Shown: in pieces, positions 37,505 through 45,785 of the stretch
Position numbering within the stretch: the first letter of the stretch is position 1
Layout: the number at the start of each line of letters is the position of its first letter
Source of the DNA: Streptomyces africanus
GTDB lineage: Bacteria; Actinomycetota; Actinomycetes; Streptomycetales; Streptomycetaceae
Length of the DNA: 64,000 bases
Reading direction: 5' to 3'
NCBI RefSeq assembly: GCF_002150735.1
Contig: NZ_MUKA01000093.1
Coordinates: 1 to 64,000 of the forward strand
Notes under the pieces: model-generated
What the model was told of the DNA's origin: nothing
What the model saw: the letters and a program-made list of their open reading frames with translations, nothing else
Databases searched by the model: none
Position numbers and translations under genes: made by a program

Positions 37505-37556
37505 TCGCAGTCGCGTGAAACCCCCGGGGGCCGGAGCATCCGCCCCCGCTTCCCCG

Positions 37557-38429
37557 TCAGCCGGGCTGCCGCACCGGCTCCCCTGCGTCCCGTCGTGCGT
37601 ACGCCGCCCAGTCCACGATCTGTACCGCCGCTCCGGCGGCCTCCGTGCCCCGGCAGTGGGCGTGGTGCCTGCGGGCGATGCCGTCCAGATCGAGGCGGGA
37701 GCCGAAGGCGGGGTGCGCCGCCAGCCGTCGTGCGTACGCCCACAGACGGGGGTGGTCGGTGATGCGGTGCACCGCGGCGGCATCCAGGTGGTGGCGGTGC
37801 ACGGTGTCCAGCTGGACCAGCGTCACCCACAACTGCACGTCCGCCAGGCTCAGTTCGCCGCCCAGCACGTACTCCTGGGAGGCGAACCGCCACTCCAGCA
37901 CATCCAGGGCGCTCAGCAGGGTGGCCAGCGCGGTGTCGCGTGCCGCCGAGTCGGTACCGGACTGCCCGGCACGCTGGGCGGTCCAGGTGATGCCCTGCTC
38001 ACAGAGCCGGCCTACGCCCTCGATCGCCTTCTCGGCACCACGCGGGTGGAGATCAGGGCCATGACCACCGAACCGAGTCAGGTCCCGAAGGATGTCCGGG
38101 GCGTGCGTGCTCACGATCCGCCCGGTCCAGCCGTCGCTGAGCACCGGCGCCACGGCCGGGCCCGGGTGCTGGTGCCAACTGGCCTCGTACAGCGGACGCA
38201 GTGCCCGGTATCCGCCACCGGGTGCGTCGGGCACGGCGGGCAGCAGCGTCACCGGGAGCGTGTCGTCGAGGCCGAGCAGACGGTGCGTCACGGCGATCTG
38301 CAGGCAGTGCGGACAGGAGAGGGCGAGATGGAGCCGGTAGCGGCGTGGCGCGGCGTAGTAACCGCTGCGCGCGTCGCAGCCGATCCTGCTCCGGAAGGAC
38401 GGCACGGCTGTCGGGGATGTCGCGGACAT
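37557..38429 (-). CDS. GST-family protein, glutathionyl-hydroquinone-reductase-like
   Basis: A 290-residue protein with an N-terminal thioredoxin-like domain (HLALSCPHCLQIAVTHRLLGL, holding Cys-x-x-Cys) and a C-terminal GST helical domain (WRFASQEYVLGGELSLADVQLWVTLVQLD). It resembles the ECM4/YqjG group, whose catalytic Cys reduces thiol-quinone conjugates. Streptomyces makes mycothiol, not glutathione, so the thiol partner is uncertain. Start ATG 38429 has a GGAG site. A cysteine-type leader peptide lies 94 bases upstream, which suggests control by sulfur status. Confidence 0.75.
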   Translation of the reverse strand: MSATSPTAVPSFRSRIGCDARSGYYAAPRRYRLHLALSCPHCLQIAVTHRLLGLDDTLPVTLLPAVPDAPGGGYRALRPLYEASWHQHPGPAVAPVLSDGWTGRIVSTHAPDILRDLTRFGGHGPDLHPRGAEKAIEGVGRLCEQGITWTAQRAGQSGTDSAARDTALATLLSALDVLEWRFASQEYVLGGELSLADVQLWVTLVQLDTVHRHHLDAAAVHRITDHPRLWAYARRLAAHPAFGSRLDLDGIARRHHAHCRGTEAAGAAVQIVDWAAYARRDAGEPVRQPG

Positions 38430-38522
38430 GCGTCTCCTTGGGCGTGCTTGGGTCTGGGCGTACGACGGCGACGGCACGCGGCAGCTCCGGCGCGGCCGGG
38501 ATGCGGTACTGCTGCGGAAGGG

Positions 38523-38678
38523 TCAGGCGGGGGCGGGGGCTGAGCCGCCGTCGCGCAGGGAACTCGCCGCACTGCAGACGCGCACGAGATCGATGTGGCG
38601 GCGGGACGTCAGCAGGGGCAGTGGCCGGACGGCGACACGCACGGCGTCACCGCCGAGGTCCAGCGCGACACATCCCAT
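38523..38678 (-). CDS. Cysteine-type leader peptide before the GST-like gene
   Basis: A 51-codon reading frame from ATG 38678 whose second half contains LTSRRHIDLVRVCSAA. This is the consensus of the short actinobacterial leader peptides that precede sulfur-metabolism genes and are thought to work by cysteine-dependent attenuation. The upstream part (MGCVALDLGGDAVRVAVRPLPL) also resembles the longer family members. It ends 94 bases before the GST-like gene start. A shorter start cannot be excluded. Confidence 0.75.
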   Translation of the reverse strand: MGCVALDLGGDAVRVAVRPLPLLTSRRHIDLVRVCSAASSLRDGGSAPAPA

Positions 38679-38695
38679 GATTCCCTACCAGCTCA

Positions 38696-39047
38696 CTAGG
38701 ATTCCCGTAGTGAAGTGTCCGGCCGCGTCCACGCCGCGTCAAGAGGGCCGTTCGAGGGGCCGGTTCGGGATGCGGCCAGCAGCGCGCGGACCGCCTCGAC
38801 GGCGGCGCCGGTCACGGAGGGGTCCGCGCCGTGCCGGGGGCGCGCGCTGAGCCGTACCGGAGGAACGGTGGGCAAGCCCTCGACCGGGCTCAGCCCCTCG
38901 GGGTGCTGGCCGCCGGGCACGGCGAGCAGCGCGGCGCCCAGTCCGGCGCGGGCCGCGTCCAGGACGCCCGCGAGATATCCGGCCTCGGCGACGACCGTGG
39001 CCGGTGTGCGGTGGGCGGCCAGCGCGGCGAGGGCGCCGGACGGCCGG
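38696..39047 (-). pseudogene. LysR-family regulator, C-terminal fragment
   Basis: The minus-strand frame from about 39040 down to the TAG at 38696 reads as the end of a LysR effector domain ([48 protein letters not shown], then VPPVRLSARP). The helix-turn-helix and most of the effector domain are missing. At the same point the opposite strand enters an acyl-CoA dehydrogenase in mid-sequence. One deletion therefore probably removed the 5' parts of two divergent genes and their shared promoter. Confidence 0.7.
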
Positions 39048-39859
39048 TGCTGCTCAACCATGCGCGGGTGGAGCCCGAGCTGGGCTCACCGGCGCGCGGC
39101 GGGCTGCCCGCGACGGTGGCCCGGCGCACGGCGACCGGCTGGACCCTCACCGGCCGCAAGCGGTTCGCCACCGGCGTCGAGGGGCTCGACTGGCTGCTGG
39201 TGTGGGCCACCACGGACGAACCCATACCGCGGGTCGGCACGTTCGCCGTGCCCGGTGCCTCCCCCGGCATCGAGATCACCCACCGCTGGGACCACCTGGG
39301 TCTGCGGGCCAGCGGGAGCCACGACATCGCACTGCACGAGGTCGAGATCCCCGCCGGGAACGTGGTCGACATCGCCGCACACGGTCCGGGCGCCGAGCAG
39401 GACAACCGGGCAGCCGCTGCCCTCCATCTCCCGCTCGCGGCTCTCTACCTGGGCGTGGCCCGCGCGGCCCAGCGGTACTTCCACCGTTTCGCCCACGATC
39501 GGATCCCCGCCAACCTCGGCCACCCGGTCGCCCGCACGGAACGCTTCCGGCGGGCCGCCGGCGAGATCGCCCTGCGGCTGGACTCGGCCGAGCAGTTGGT
39601 GTTCGGCGGCGCCGAACGCGTGGACGCCGCCGACCGAACGTACGCCCCTGAACTGGCCCTGGGCGCCCGTATCCTGGCCGACCGGCACGCCGTCGAGGCG
39701 GTCGGGCTGGCGATACGGCTGCTGGGCAATCCGGGGCTGAGCCGTGACAACCCGCTGGAGCGCCACTTCCGCGACATCCAGTGCGCCCCGGTCCACGCCC
39801 CGCAGGAGGACGTCGCGCTGCTCGCCGTCGGCAGCCGTGCGCTGGAGGGCACCGGATGA
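39047..39859 (+). pseudogene. Acyl-CoA dehydrogenase, 5'-truncated
   Basis: About 270 residues of an acyl-CoA dehydrogenase. It begins abruptly at LLNHARVEPELGSPARGGLPAT (start of the middle beta domain) and continues through RKRFATGVEGLDWLLVWATTDE to the C-terminal helical domain (YFHRFAHDRIP, LGNPGLSRDNPLERHFRDIQCAPVHAPQED). The N-terminal 100 or so residues are absent, and upstream the frame reads only antisense of the LysR fragment. The stop overlaps the GlcD-like start as ATGA. Without the N-terminal helical domain, activity is unlikely. Confidence 0.8.
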
Positions 39860-41241
39860 CCGTCACCCAGTCCCGCACCGCCGAGGCCCTGCTGACCGCC
39901 CTGAGCCGTGACCTGCCGGGGGACGCCCTCCGCACCGCCCCCGAGGCCACCGCCCCGTACGCCGCCGACCGTTCCGGCAGCCGCCCGGACGGCGAGCCCC
40001 TGGCCGTCGTGCGCGCCGCGAACGCCGAGCAGGTGCGGACGACACTGCGGCATGCGCACGCGCTGCGGGTGCCGGTGGTGCCGCGCGGGGCCGGGACCGG
40101 ACTGTCCGGTGGTGCGAACGCCGGCACGGGCACGGTCGTTCTGGACCTGTCGCGGATGAACCGGATCCTCGACCTGGACCCGCACGACCAGATCGCCGTC
40201 GTCGAACCGGGCGTCATCACCGCCGAACTGGATCGCGCGGCGCGCGAGTTCGGGCTGCGCTACGCCCCCGACCCGGCGAGCGCGGCGATCTCCACGGTGG
40301 GCGGCAACATCGCCACCAACGCGGGCGGGCTGCGGTGCGCCAAGTACGGGGTGACCCGGGACGCGGTGCTGGGCCTCGACGTGGTCCTCGCGGACGGCAC
40401 GCCGATACGGACCGGCCGGCGCACCGTCAAGGGGGTCACCGGCTACGACCTGACGGCCCTGCTCACCGGCTCCGAGGGCACCCTGGGCGTGATCACCGCG
40501 GCCACGCTGCGACTGCGTCCGGTGCCGGAGACGACCGCCACCGTCGCGGCGTACTTCGACACCTTCGCCGAGGGAGCCGAGGCCGTGTCGGCGCTGACCG
40601 CCGCCCGGCTGGAGCCTTCCATGGCGGAGTTGCTGGACGGTCCGGTGCTCGGCGCCGTGGACGACGCTCAGGGCACGGACCTGCGCTCCCGTGGCGGTGC
40701 GCTGCTGCTTGTGCAGTGCGACGGACAGGCGGCCGCGACGGAGGCGGAGCGGGCGGTACGGCTGCTGCGCGGGCGCGCGGCATCGGTCGAGACCACCGAC
40801 GACCCGGCGGAGGCGGACCGGCTGCTCACGGCCCGCAGACTCGCCCTGCCCGCCCTGGAGCGGCTGGGGCGGGTGCTGATCGAGGACATCGCCGTGCCCA
40901 GGTCTCAACTGGCCGCCGCGGTACGGGAGATCACGGTCGCCGCCGAGCGTCATGACGTACGGATCTTCACCTTGGCCCATGCCGCGGACGGCAACCTCCA
41001 CCCCATTCTCGTCCTCGACCCCGACACGCCCGGCATCCCTGACGCTGCCTGGCGGGCGGCGGGCGACGTCTTCACCGCGGCACTGCGCCTGGGCGGCACC
41101 CTCACCGGGGAGCACGGCGTGGGCACCCTCAAGCGGCGGTGGCTCGCGGACGAACTCGGCCCGGAGCAGCACGCGTTGCAGCACCGCATCAAGGCGGCCT
41201 TCGACCCGCACCACATCCTCAACCCGGGCAAGGCCCTCTGA
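39856..41241 (+). CDS. FAD-linked oxidase, GlcD (glycolate/D-lactate oxidase) type
   Basis: A 461-residue flavoprotein with the FAD-binding type 4 (PCMH) domain: VVPRGAGTGLSGGANAGTGTVVLDLSRMNRI and GGNIATNAGGLRCAKYGVTRDAVLGLDVVLADG. The C-terminal oxidase domain ends with TGEHGVGTLKRRWL and AFDPHHILNPGKAL. It should oxidise a 2-hydroxy acid such as glycolate, D-lactate or a longer analogue. Start ATG 39856 overlaps the truncated acyl-CoA dehydrogenase, so its promoter may have been lost or replaced. It is convergent with the sulfur operon with only 9 bases between stops. Confidence 0.87.
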   Translation: MTVTQSRTAEALLTALSRDLPGDALRTAPEATAPYAADRSGSRPDGEPLAVVRAANAEQVRTTLRHAHALRVPVVPRGAGTGLSGGANAGTGTVVLDLSRMNRILDLDPHDQIAVVEPGVITAELDRAAREFGLRYAPDPASAAISTVGGNIATNAGGLRCAKYGVTRDAVLGLDVVLADGTPIRTGRRTVKGVTGYDLTALLTGSEGTLGVITAATLRLRPVPETTATVAAYFDTFAEGAEAVSALTAARLEPSMAELLDGPVLGAVDDAQGTDLRSRGGALLLVQCDGQAAATEAERAVRLLRGRAASVETTDDPAEADRLLTARRLALPALERLGRVLIEDIAVPRSQLAAAVREITVAAERHDVRIFTLAHAADGNLHPILVLDPDTPGIPDAAWRAAGDVFTAALRLGGTLTGEHGVGTLKRRWLADELGPEQHALQHRIKAAFDPHHILNPGKAL

Positions 41242-41250
41242 GGAGGAAGG

Positions 41251-42663
41251 CTAGGGACGTGCCCGTGCTCCGGCTGATTCCCGCTCCCGCACGGCGAGTT
41301 CGCGAAGGCGCGCGGCCGGGTGGTCGTCCCGGACCCGAGGGCCGCCGCCCGGACCCTGCAGGCGCTCGCGGAGCGTGGAACCGGCCGGCGGGTCCGGGAC
41401 CCTGCCGCGGGCGCGCAGCTCCGGGACGACCAGGTCGACGAAGTCGGTGAAGGTGCCGGGGGTCACGGCGTAGGCGAGGTTGAAGCCGTCGACGTCGGCC
41501 TCCTCGACCCAGCGTTCCAGTTCGTCCGCGACCGTTGCCGGGGAGCCGGCCACCACCGGTCCGATGCCGCCGATGCCCAGGTAGCGGGCGATCTGGTCGG
41601 GGGTCCAGCGGCGGGTCGGGTCGGCGGTGGAGAAGATCGCGAGCGCCGAGCGGACGGCGTCGGTGTCGATGTACTCCAGCGGCTGGTCCGGCGTGAGTGC
41701 GGACAGGTCGAGGCCGCTCCAGCCGCCGTAGAGGGCGAGGGCGCCCTCGTAGGAGGCGTGGGAGAGGAGGTCGGCGTGCTTGGCGCGGGCCTCCTCGTCG
41801 GTGGGGGCGGTGATGGCGGTGAACAGGATGAAGATCTTGACGCTGTAGGGGTCGCGGCCCTCGGCGGCGGCTTTGGCCCGGATGTCGTCGACGACGCGGC
41901 GGGTGGCCTGCGGGCTGACGGCGTTGATGAAGACCCCCTCACCGTGCCGGGCGGCGAAGGACCGGCCGCGCGGCGAGGCGCCGGCCTGGAAGATGACCGG
42001 GGTGCGCTGCGGGGACGGCTCGGACAGGAACACGCCCGGGACGGTGAAGTGACGGCCCTTGTGGGCGATGTCGCGGATGCGGCCGGGGTCGGTGTAGACG
42101 CCGCGCTCACGGTCGCGGACGACCGCGTCGTCGTCCCACGAGTACTCCCACAGCTTGTAGCAGACCTCCAGGAACTCCTCGGCGACCTCGTAGCGGTCGT
42201 CGTGGGCGACCTGTTCGCCGAGTCCCAGGTTGCGGGCGGCGCTCTCCAGGTAGGAGGTGACGACGTTCCAGGCGATCCGGCCCTTGGTGAGGTGGTCGAG
42301 GGTGGTGAGGGTGCGGGCGAGCTTGTACGGCTGCTCGTAGGTGAGGGACACCGTGACGCCGAAGCCGAGGCGCTCGGTCACCGCGGCCATCGCGGACACG
42401 GCGGGCAGCGGGTCGGACAGCGGGATCTGGGCGCCCTGGCGGACGGCGGCGTCCCGCGAGCCCTGGTAGACGTCGTAGGCGCCGAGTACGTCGGCGATGA
42501 AGAGGGAGTCGAACCCGCCGCGCTCCAGCAGCCGCGCCAGGTCGGTCCAGTAGGCGAGGTCGGTGTAGCGGTGCGCCTGGTCGTCGGGGTGTCGCCACAG
42601 GCCTGGCGACTGGTGGCCGACGCAGGCCATGTCGAAGGCGTTGAGGTGGATACGGCGGGTCAC
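41251..42663 (-). CDS. FMNH2-dependent monooxygenase, NtaA/SnaA/DszA family
   Basis: A 470-residue bacterial luciferase-like protein of the nitrilotriacetate monooxygenase group. N-terminal landmarks are MACVGHQSPGLWRHPDDQA and the flavin-contact region SLTYEQPYKLARTLTTLDHLTKGRIAWNVVTSYLESAARNLG. Further on are VIFQAGASPRGRSFAARHGEGVFI and GSPATVADELERWVEEADVDGFNL. The GTG start overlaps the permease stop as GTGA. It is the last gene of the sulfur operon. DszA-type enzymes cleave C-S bonds in sulfones, so a sulfone or related organosulfur substrate fits, but the substrate is not fixed by sequence. Confidence 0.85.
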   Translation of the reverse strand: MTRRIHLNAFDMACVGHQSPGLWRHPDDQAHRYTDLAYWTDLARLLERGGFDSLFIADVLGAYDVYQGSRDAAVRQGAQIPLSDPLPAVSAMAAVTERLGFGVTVSLTYEQPYKLARTLTTLDHLTKGRIAWNVVTSYLESAARNLGLGEQVAHDDRYEVAEEFLEVCYKLWEYSWDDDAVVRDRERGVYTDPGRIRDIAHKGRHFTVPGVFLSEPSPQRTPVIFQAGASPRGRSFAARHGEGVFINAVSPQATRRVVDDIRAKAAAEGRDPYSVKIFILFTAITAPTDEEARAKHADLLSHASYEGALALYGGWSGLDLSALTPDQPLEYIDTDAVRSALAIFSTADPTRRWTPDQIARYLGIGGIGPVVAGSPATVADELERWVEEADVDGFNLAYAVTPGTFTDFVDLVVPELRARGRVPDPPAGSTLRERLQGPGGGPRVRDDHPAARLRELAVRERESAGARARP

Positions 42664-43541
42664 TTGAGGGCTCCGGAGGACAGGCCGGCGACGAGCCGGC
42701 GTTGGGCGGCCACGGCCAGGACGTAGACGGGCGCGACGCCGATGAGGGACACCACCGCCTGCTGGCCGAACTCGACGTTCTTGTCGCCCTGGAAGAGGGA
42801 GAGCAGCACCGGCAGGGTCTGCGCGGTGCTGTCCTGGGCGAAGCTCAGGGCGAAGAGGAACTCGTTGTAACTGAGGAAGAAGCAGATCAGCGCGGCGGCC
42901 GCGACGCCCGGCGAGATCAGCGGCAGCACGACGCGGCGCAGACTCGCCCAGGTGCCGAGCCCGTCGAGCCAGGCGGCTTCCTCGATCTCCTTCGGCACCT
43001 GGCGCACGAAACCGTCCAGGAGCCAGATCGCCACGGGCACGTTGGCCAGCCCGTCGACGAGGGCCAGCCCGGCGACGGTGTTGTTCAGCTCCAGGTTCCG
43101 CAGCAGATAGAACAGCGGCAGGACCGCGACGACGGGCGGCGCGCAGTAGCTGGACAGCACCAGGGTCGCGAGCCTGGCTCCGCGGCGTCCGGCCCGGGCG
43201 GTGAAGTACGCGCCGGGGACGGCGACGAGCAGCGTCAGCACCACGGAACCAGCCGCGACCGCCCAGGAGTTGGCGATGTAGTGGCCGAGGTCGACGGCCC
43301 GGAACGCGTCGGGCCAGTTCCGCCAGAACAAGCGGGAGGGCAGCAGTCCGCCGTTGAGGACGTCGTCGCGGGAGCGGACGGACAGTGAGGCGACGTACAG
43401 CACCGGAACGGCGGCGAGGAGGGCGATGACCGCGAGCAGTGCGGTGAGGCCGGTGGTACGGCGGCGGGCGGCGGGTCGGGCCGGGGACCTGACCGCGGTT
43501 TCGTGGGCGACGGTTTCTCCGGTGGCTTCCAGCGTGGTCAT
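42660..43541 (-). CDS. ABC importer permease 2 (MalG-type)
   Basis: A 293-residue permease with about six hydrophobic segments and the EAA loop EEAAWLDGLGTWASLRRVVLPLISPG. It belongs to the carbohydrate-uptake-1 permease group, not to the SsuC/TauC sulfonate group. Both ends overlap neighbours by 4 bases (ATGA upstream, GTGA downstream), so the importer is embedded in the organosulfur operon. No ATPase gene is present here; a shared MsiK-type ATPase encoded elsewhere is the usual solution in Streptomyces. Confidence 0.88.
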   Translation of the reverse strand: MTTLEATGETVAHETAVRSPARPAARRRTTGLTALLAVIALLAAVPVLYVASLSVRSRDDVLNGGLLPSRLFWRNWPDAFRAVDLGHYIANSWAVAAGSVVLTLLVAVPGAYFTARAGRRGARLATLVLSSYCAPPVVAVLPLFYLLRNLELNNTVAGLALVDGLANVPVAIWLLDGFVRQVPKEIEEAAWLDGLGTWASLRRVVLPLISPGVAAAALICFFLSYNEFLFALSFAQDSTAQTLPVLLSLFQGDKNVEFGQQAVVSLIGVAPVYVLAVAAQRRLVAGLSSGALK

Positions 43542-44416
43542 ACGGCCACCTCCTCGTGCCGCTTCCGGCGCACCGCCACCAGGCTCGTGACCAGGCCGAT
43601 GAGCAGGGAGAACAGCACGGTGGCAGCGGCCGCGCCGCCGACGTCGAACTCCTGGAGGGCGGTGCGCTGGATGTCGTAGGTGCTGGTGGTGGTCGAGAAG
43701 CCGGGGCCGCCGGCCGTCACGACGTAGACGATGTCGAACACCTTGAAGCCGATCACCAGCTTCAGCAGCACGACCGACAGCAGCGTCGGTTCGATGTACG
43801 GCAGGACGACCGAGCGGACGGTGCGCCAGCGGCCGGCGCCGTCGAGGGCGGCGGCCTCGCGCAGGTCGTCCGGCACGCCGAGCAGGGCCGCGTACACGAG
43901 CAGCATCACGAACGGCGTCCACTGCCAGCTGTCGATCACGACGAGGGTCACGAACGCCCCGGTGGCGCTGCCGAGCGGGTTCACGCCGGGCAGGCCCAGG
44001 GCATGCAGCACGCCGCCCAGGGCCCCGCCGACCGGGGCGAGCAGCAGTTTCCACGCCACGCCGACCATGACGGGCGGAGTGACCAGCGGCAGCAGCAGGA
44101 GGGTGCCGAGCAGGCCGGGGCGCCGGGCCCGGGCGCGCAGCAGGAGCGCGAGGGCGGTGCCCAGCACCAGCTGGACCGCGGCGGCGAGCACCGCGAAGAG
44201 CACCGACCGCCACAGCGAGCCGGTGAACGACTGGCTCTCCAGCGCGGTACGGAAGTTGTCGAACCCGGTCCAGCGTTGCAGCGGCCGGGCGAGGGTGGAG
44301 TCGGTGAACGCCAGGCCGATGACGTAGACGAGCGGGTAGGCGGCGAACACCGCGAGGAAGGCCACCGGCGGCACGGCGAGCGCGCCGGGGACGCGCACGG
44401 CGGACCTGGCCGTCAT
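43538..44416 (-). CDS. ABC importer permease 1 (MalF-type)
   Basis: A 292-residue permease with six hydrophobic segments and the EAA loop LREAAALDGAGRWRTVRSVVLPYIEP. The N terminus (VPPVAFLAVFAAYPLVYVIGLAFTDSTL) is typical of sugar-type MalF permeases. It is coupled by 4-base overlaps to the binding-protein gene and to the second permease. It forms the membrane channel with permease 2. Confidence 0.88.
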   Translation of the reverse strand: MTARSAVRVPGALAVPPVAFLAVFAAYPLVYVIGLAFTDSTLARPLQRWTGFDNFRTALESQSFTGSLWRSVLFAVLAAAVQLVLGTALALLLRARARRPGLLGTLLLLPLVTPPVMVGVAWKLLLAPVGGALGGVLHALGLPGVNPLGSATGAFVTLVVIDSWQWTPFVMLLVYAALLGVPDDLREAAALDGAGRWRTVRSVVLPYIEPTLLSVVLLKLVIGFKVFDIVYVVTAGGPGFSTTTSTYDIQRTALQEFDVGGAAAATVLFSLLIGLVTSLVAVRRKRHEEVAV

Positions 44417-45765
44417 CCGGACGCTCCCTTGAGTTCCTTGGCCCAGGCCCGCTGCGTGTTGGCCAGGGCGGTCTTCGCGCTCTGCTTGCCCTGCAGGCCC
44501 AGCGCGAGTTCGTCCACGAGGGTCTGCAGCAGCTCCGGGGCCTTCGGGACGGTCGGCCAGGGCAGGGGGTCGCCCGCGAGACCGGTGCGGACGACCTCGT
44601 AGGAGCCGGGCGAGTTCTTGCGGAACGCCGCGGAGTTGAGCGTGCTGGTGCGGACGGGGTCGGCGCCCGCGTCGGGCTGGGCCAGCACGAGGAGGTTCTG
44701 CCGCGCGGCGGTGGCCCACTTGACGAAGGCGGCGGCTGCCTCCTTCTGCTTCGACGCCGTGGACACCGCGAGCCCGAAGCCCGCGTCCAGCGAGGTGCGC
44801 GGCTCGGTGTTGTCGCCGCCGACGGGGAGCGTGGTGACGGCCCACTTGTCGACGACCTTGGACTGCTTGGGGTCCTGGGCGCGCTTGGCGAAGTCGGTCC
44901 AGAAGTCGAGCATGGCGCCCTTGCCGTCGAGGAAGGCGGGCAGCGCCTGGTCGAAGCCGATCTGCAGCGGGGTGGGCAGGGCGTGCGGTGCGGCGTCGAA
45001 CAGCACCTGGGCGGCGGCGATCGCCTCCGGGGTGTCGAGCGTGGGCGCGTCCGACGCGTCGAGGAACGAACCTCCGTATCCGGCGAGGCGGTTGGCGAAG
45101 TCGCAACCGAGGATGACCGGGACCTGCTGGGCCTCGATGATGGTGCCGTAGTACCTGCCCCGGGCATCCTTGGTGATCTTCGCGGCGATGTCGTTGTACT
45201 CGTCCCAGGTCCTGGGCGCCTCCACCTTGTGCCGTTCGAAGATCTCGGTGTTGTAGAAGAGGATGTGGGTGTCTCCGTCGTAGGGCAGCCCCCAGCGCTT
45301 GCCGTCGTACCGGGTGTACGTGTCGTACAGGGACGGCAGGAAGTCGCTCTCCTCGATGTCCTTGTGCGCCTTGATGTACGCGGTCAGGTCCTCGATGACG
45401 CCGCCCTCGGCGAGGGTGCCGACGGCCGCGTACCAGTACATGAAGACGTCGAACTGGCCCGCCCCCGACTGCACGTCGAGCACGGCCTTGGCCGTGAGCT
45501 TGTCGTACGGCACCGGCGTCACCTTGAGCTTGGCGCCGGTGGCCTCCTCGAAGGGCCTTCTCAGGTACTCGAAGGACAGGGCGTTGGGCTGGTTGGCGAG
45601 GATCTTGAGGGTGACGCCGTCCAGATCCGGCTTGGCCGTCGGGTCGAGGGCGGCGGAGGCGGAGCCGCCGCACGCGGTGAGGAGGGGGCCGGCGGCGGTG
45701 AGGGCGGCGGCGCCGGCGGAGGCGCGCAGGAGCGTTCTGCGGGACAGCGGGGACGACGGGGACAT
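44413..45765 (-). CDS. ABC importer substrate-binding lipoprotein (family 1, sugar-type)
   Basis: A 450-residue binding protein. The N terminus combines a twin-arginine signal (SRRTLLRASAGAAALTAAG) with a lipobox ending LLTAC, so it is probably a Tat-exported lipoprotein. The mature part is of the extracellular solute-binding family 1 (VTLKILANQPNALSFEYLRRPFEEATGAKLKV, DVFMYWYAAVGTLAEGGVIEDLTAYI). The family usually binds sugars. Here it is coupled to organosulfur monooxygenases, so it may bind a sulfonate, sulfone or sulfated compound. That is inference. Confidence 0.85.
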   Translation of the reverse strand: MSPSSPLSRRTLLRASAGAAALTAAGPLLTACGGSASAALDPTAKPDLDGVTLKILANQPNALSFEYLRRPFEEATGAKLKVTPVPYDKLTAKAVLDVQSGAGQFDVFMYWYAAVGTLAEGGVIEDLTAYIKAHKDIEESDFLPSLYDTYTRYDGKRWGLPYDGDTHILFYNTEIFERHKVEAPRTWDEYNDIAAKITKDARGRYYGTIIEAQQVPVILGCDFANRLAGYGGSFLDASDAPTLDTPEAIAAAQVLFDAAPHALPTPLQIGFDQALPAFLDGKGAMLDFWTDFAKRAQDPKQSKVVDKWAVTTLPVGGDNTEPRTSLDAGFGLAVSTASKQKEAAAAFVKWATAARQNLLVLAQPDAGADPVRTSTLNSAAFRKNSPGSYEVVRTGLAGDPLPWPTVPKAPELLQTLVDELALGLQGKQSAKTALANTQRAWAKELKGASG

Positions 45766-45785
45766 GGGGTGGTTCTCCTGGCTTG

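Noticed and set aside
43556-44602. A 348-codon open frame opposite permease 1
   Set aside because: Antisense shadow of a clear MalF-type permease; Gln/Gly/Glu/Arg-rich without any recognised fold.
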